From positions 1 through 10,006 of the forward strand of contig UZAE01002206.1 of the NCBI GenBank assembly GCA_900617975.1: 10,006 nucleotides of DNA, in the 5' to 3' direction. The DNA is from Rodentolepis nana (lineage: Eukaryota; Platyhelminthes; Cestoda; Cyclophyllidea; Hymenolepididae). The notes below the pieces were generated by a model. It searched no databases, had not been told where the DNA came from, and worked only from the letters and a program-made list of their open reading frames with translations. Shown in pieces: positions 7,355 through 10,006 of this stretch (position 1 is the first letter of the stretch; the number at the start of each line of letters is the position of its first letter). The position numbers were made by a program, and so were the translations under genes.

Positions 7355-7927
7355 ATGCGACCACGAACTGTCCTACCTATAAGGCTTTACAGCTCCTCTT
7401 CTTTGACTCTAAATGAAAGGTAAAACAAATCCCAATTTTAATTTGTTAGATTTCGTCGCTTAGAAAATCTAAATCCGCGGAAAGGTGTTCCTAATCCACT
7501 TGGAATTCGAGTTAGATTTTATTATTATTTTTGTTATTTCAATAGCGAACTAACCCTCAAAGAACTCCTGCTACAATGAGATTAGGTCAGAGATTCACAG
7601 GTTCTCTTCGGGGACGTGGAAGGCCGCTAAAAAAATCTGGAAGATCGTAAGATAGTGATGTTGTTTTTAATTAATTTCATTAGATTGAATCAAAATCTTC
7701 CCATTCCATCCACTCAACCGCCTCCTCACATGTTCGCTGCTCGTAGAAGTGGTTTTCGTGGTCGTGGACGTGGAGCTGTTAGAGCTATCGAAAAACGTCG
7801 TGGAAACAATAGAAGATTTAATCGAGGTGGTGGAGGAAGAAGACCGAATAACGCCGATAATGAAAAGGTTCGCGCCGATTTAGATAAACAACTGAGTGAG
7901 TACATGGAAAGCCCTAATGGAAATTAA
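7355..7927 (+). CDS. CHTOP/FOP-like Arg/Gly-rich mRNA-export factor, 4 exons
   Basis: Predicted exons are 7355-7419, 7450-7510, 7546-7646 and 7684-7927, giving 156 residues. The introns of 30, 35 and 37 nt all have GT..AG ends, and all three splices keep one frame. The first splice creates LNERF (residues 19-23), matching the S-L-N-E-R-F of vertebrate CHTOP. Arg/Gly-rich stretches follow (about 62-70, 96-106 and 115-128), typical targets of the arginine methyltransferase PRMT1. Near the C terminus VRADLDKQLSEYM (138-150) matches the L-D-x-Q-L-D-x-Y-M motif of the FoP C-terminal domain. In animals CHTOP works in the nucleus with the TREX complex and UAP56 to export spliced mRNA. It is shorter than human CHTOP (about 248 residues) and has one copy of the terminal motif rather than two. 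It lacks an RRM, which argues against ALYREF. The in-frame TAG at 7325 bounds the start. Confidence 0.8.
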
Positions 7928-8062
7928 CATACTTCCCTTCCGTTTTATGCTGATTATTTATTCTGCCTGCTTACTTATATTTACGGGACCCCTAACTGCA
8001 CGACTTTCGTTTCTTTTCCTCTATGTATGCTCTTTTTATATGTAATTTAAAACAAGCGTGCA

Positions 8063-8092
8063 AATAAATAGCCATTTTATACCGGTAATAAA
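8063..8092 (+). terminator. Two AATAAA polyadenylation signals for the CHTOP-like gene
   Basis: Canonical AATAAA occurs at 8063-8068 and again at 8087-8092, about 136 and 160 nt after the stop codon, in AT-rich sequence. Both are on the coding strand at a normal 3' UTR distance. Which one is used cannot be told from sequence. Confidence 0.55.
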
Positions 8093-8640
8093 CATTAACT
8101 AGCTTTTTAGGTGACAAGTTGGATTTTCTGTGATCACTACATAGTGTGTCCGGGACTACGATTTTCGAATGAATGCTTGAAGCTTTATTTATTTCGTTAT
8201 GGAACTTTTTCATAAATTTATTAACTTTCAAATGATATTTCACTTTAAATACCGCCTCATTTAAGTTTGCACAATCTTTCTTTTGACCAAATTGTTCTAT
8301 TGCTTTATTTCGTTGTCTAGTCGCCTTCTGTTTCACTTCATCTATGAAGAATTGCTGTCATTGGTCGAAATTCTTTTCTAAGCAAAGTTAACCATTAGTT
8401 CCAGGTTTTTTATGGTTTATCAGCAAACGAGTTCAATTGTTCGTTACAGCAAATTGATTCCTTGAATATAGCTTACGCACTGTATCGTGCAAGCCAAGTA
8501 TGTTGAAGAAACATGATCCGAAAACGAGAATACTTAAGTATGCGCACACACACAAACAGTGATCATTTCGCTACCGACGCACACTTTGGATCTATTGATG
8601 ATTTAACCACAGTTGGACCCAATACTTTACTTTGTAATAT
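8093..8640. other. Spacer downstream of the CHTOP-like gene
   Basis: AT-rich, no gene I can support. A 114-codon minus-strand frame (8336-7992) overlaps it and the polyadenylation signals. It is Lys-rich with no recognisable domain, and a frame of this length is not surprising in AT-rich DNA. Confidence 0.5.
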
Positions 8641-8963
8641 TTATTTATATAAAATGGCAGGCATTATGATAGCTATCGTTAGCCCTTTAGTTGACTTCAG
8701 GCTTCACAGAGGGGAGGAACATCAAAGTAACAGAATGTCGAGGGGTGGGGAACAGAAGAATGATTCACAGATGCAAAAGAGATAGATAGACACAAAGGCA
8801 GAGAGAAAGTAAGTTGAGTACTGTGGAAGTGGTGAAATATGACATACAGTGGGTGAAGGTAATTTGAAGTCAGAAGTCAATTTGCAGTTTATAGACTTAT
8901 TTTGCCGTATGAGTATACGTTGCCCAGGTTGCACCACGTGGAGGTAAGTCTATCGCACAACCC
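8641..8963 (-). mobile_element. SINE-like retroelement, copy C
   Basis: A 323-bp copy of the same family, again with the A-rich tail on the minus strand. Its left end (TTATTTATAT) and right end (CGCACAACCC) have drifted slightly and I see no convincing target-site duplication, so the boundaries are set by comparison with copies A and D; this may be an older insertion. It keeps the perfect palindrome GATAGCTATC, the invariant GGAGGTAAGTCTA, and the best preserved terminal arms of the four copies, ATAGACTTA (8891-8899) and TAAGTCTAT (8945-8953). It also has the palindrome CCACGTGG inside the module. Confidence 0.75.
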
Positions 8964-9523
8964 TGAATTAATCAATCATCTTCCTCGCCCAATGTGCCCC
9001 AGTGTAAAGATGCCCTATAGAGTCACGTTTCACAGGCTATCTAGAAGATTTTTTTCCCCTAAAACTCACAGAATCCGGTTGAATCCATCTATTCATAATT
9101 TGATTACCAAAGGTGTTTGTATGTTAAGTTAGATATAGTAAATCCATCATAAGTGCTGTTATACCAGGAAGTAAAGTTGCTCATAATTAGTAATGGAGGT
9201 AGTACTTATTTAAAGTGATGAGGTGCTGACGAATTCAAAGATGTCTCCTGGTTAATTAGGCACTTACCAAGGCGAATGCTATTGCACTTCCTTATTTAAT
9301 GATAGTTTGTTTTCCCAATGCCATGCTTATAATTTTGGAGAATTGCGCATCAAACTGTCAAGTGGCTGACCCCCTCCATGTCAAATAGTTTATTTCGTGT
9401 GGCACATGTTTGATTAGCTCGCAAACGTAGTTTTCAATTCCCCTAATTCGCCTCTCTCGCCAGAGATTATAGCAAATGAATTAGATTACAAGTAAACGTG
9501 TTTAAAATTAATTATGTAATTGT
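8964..9523. other. Spacer between repeat copies C and D
   Basis: About 560 bp of AT-rich sequence with short open frames only; no gene, RNA or repeat recognised. It does not resemble the spacer between copies A and B, so the two repeat pairs are not a segmental duplication. Confidence 0.5.
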
Positions 9524-9537
9524 GATAACATGGATAT

Positions 9538-9876
9538 TTATTTATTTCTATCAAATGGCAGGCGTTTTGATAGTTATCATTAGCCCTTTAGTTGATATCA
9601 GGCTTCACAGAGGGGAGGAGGAACATCAAAGTGACGAAAAGTCGAGAGGGGGGGGGGTAGGAACAGAAGAGTGTTTCAAAGATGTAAAAGAAACAGACAG
9701 ACACCAAGGCTCAGAAAGGTTAAGATGAGTACTGTGATAGGAGTCGAATATGACATACAGTGGGTGGTGATGGTTGTTTAAAGTGAGAATTCAACTGCCG
9801 GATAATAGACTTTTTTGCCGTATGATTATACGTTGCCCAGGGTGCACCACGCGGAGGTAAGTCTATCCCACACCCC
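9538..9876 (-). mobile_element. SINE-like retroelement, copy D, with 14-bp duplication
   Basis: The clearest copy (339 bp). It is flanked by perfect 14-bp direct repeats GATAACATGGATAT at 9524-9537 and 9877-9890. On minus it begins GGGGTGTGGGATAGAC and ends with the tail AAATAAATAA next to the target duplication, the arrangement left by target-primed reverse transcription. It carries a G-tract expansion near 9646-9657. The perfect duplication suggests it is the youngest of the four. No LTRs, terminal inverted repeats at the outer ends, or reverse-transcriptase coding are present, so it would depend on enzymes from elsewhere. Confidence 0.85.
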
Positions 9877-9890
9877 GATAACATGGATAT

Positions 9891-10006
9891 AGATTATTGA
9901 TCCTATGAAAATACTGCATGTTGCTTCAAATTTGCTCCTATGTACAAAATCACCTCATGTTCTAAGGTAATCCTCATAACCTCGCATTAGGATAAGCGGA
10001 GAAGAA
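9891..10006. other. Right-end spacer, nothing recognised
   Basis: AT-rich sequence after the target duplication of copy D; no feature visible. Confidence 0.5.

Noticed and set aside
7992..8336. 114-codon minus-strand open frame, Lys-rich
   Set aside because: No recognisable domain, antisense to the 3' UTR and polyadenylation signals of the CHTOP-like gene, composition as expected from AT-rich DNA, and one frame of this length per 10 kb is plausible by chance. A transcript or a conserved orthologue would reverse this.
9538..9876. tRNA-type A and B boxes in the repeat
   Set aside because: ATTCGACTCC in copy D resembles a B box and TGGTGCACCCTGG loosely an A box, but the B-like sequence is not kept in the other copies and the boxes would be over 100 bp apart.
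2018..9876. Repeat pairs A-B and C-D as a segmental duplication
   Set aside because: Start-to-start spacings are similar (879 and 897 bp), but the spacers do not match and A, B and D have different target duplications, so insertions were independent.

Overview
The window looks like nuclear DNA of a eukaryote with very compact genes, most likely a parasitic flatworm (probably a tapeworm). The clues are introns of 30-40 nt with clean GT..AG ends, AT-rich spacers, one interspersed short retroelement family, and a candidate splice acceptor that would suit flatworm spliced-leader trans-splicing. The species assignment is inference; no bacterial or viral features were seen.

Two genes can be reconstructed, head to head, with 301 bp between their start codons. 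On the minus strand (7053 down to 4882, three exons) is a 687-residue La-motif protein (LARP family, closest to LARP1-type by eye) with a long Pro/Ser/Gln/His/Ala-rich tail. On the plus strand (7355-7927, four exons with introns of 30, 35 and 37 nt) is a 156-residue Arg/Gly-rich protein that resembles CHTOP (chromatin target of PRMT1, also FOP), an mRNA-export factor of the TREX complex. It has an LNERF motif near the N terminus and a single L-D-x-Q-L-x-x-Y-M motif near the C terminus. Both products would act on mRNA: export for CHTOP, translation or stability for LARP. The AT-rich spacer between them is presumably a shared divergent promoter.

The gene pair is flanked by four copies of one ~320-340 bp repeat: two on the left (2018-2342, 2897-3213) and two on the right (8641-8963, 9538-9876), all in the same orientation. 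Three have recognisable target-site duplications (13, 8 and 14 bp). The plus-strand left end, TTATTTATTT, is an A-rich 3' tail on the minus strand, so these look like SINE-like, non-autonomous target-primed retroelements lying on the minus strand. One copy is truncated at its minus-strand 5' end. All copies share a terminal module of about 62 nt bounded by inverted arms ATAGACTT/AAGTCTAT, which contains an invariant GGAGGTAAGTCTA that reads as a consensus 5' splice site on the plus strand.

The remainder has no recognisable gene. The first 265 bp carries strongly strand-biased G tracts able to form G-quadruplexes. The stretches 263-2004, 2356-2888, 3222-4629, 8093-8640, 8964-9523 and 9891-10006 are AT-rich spacer with a few microsatellites and hairpins.
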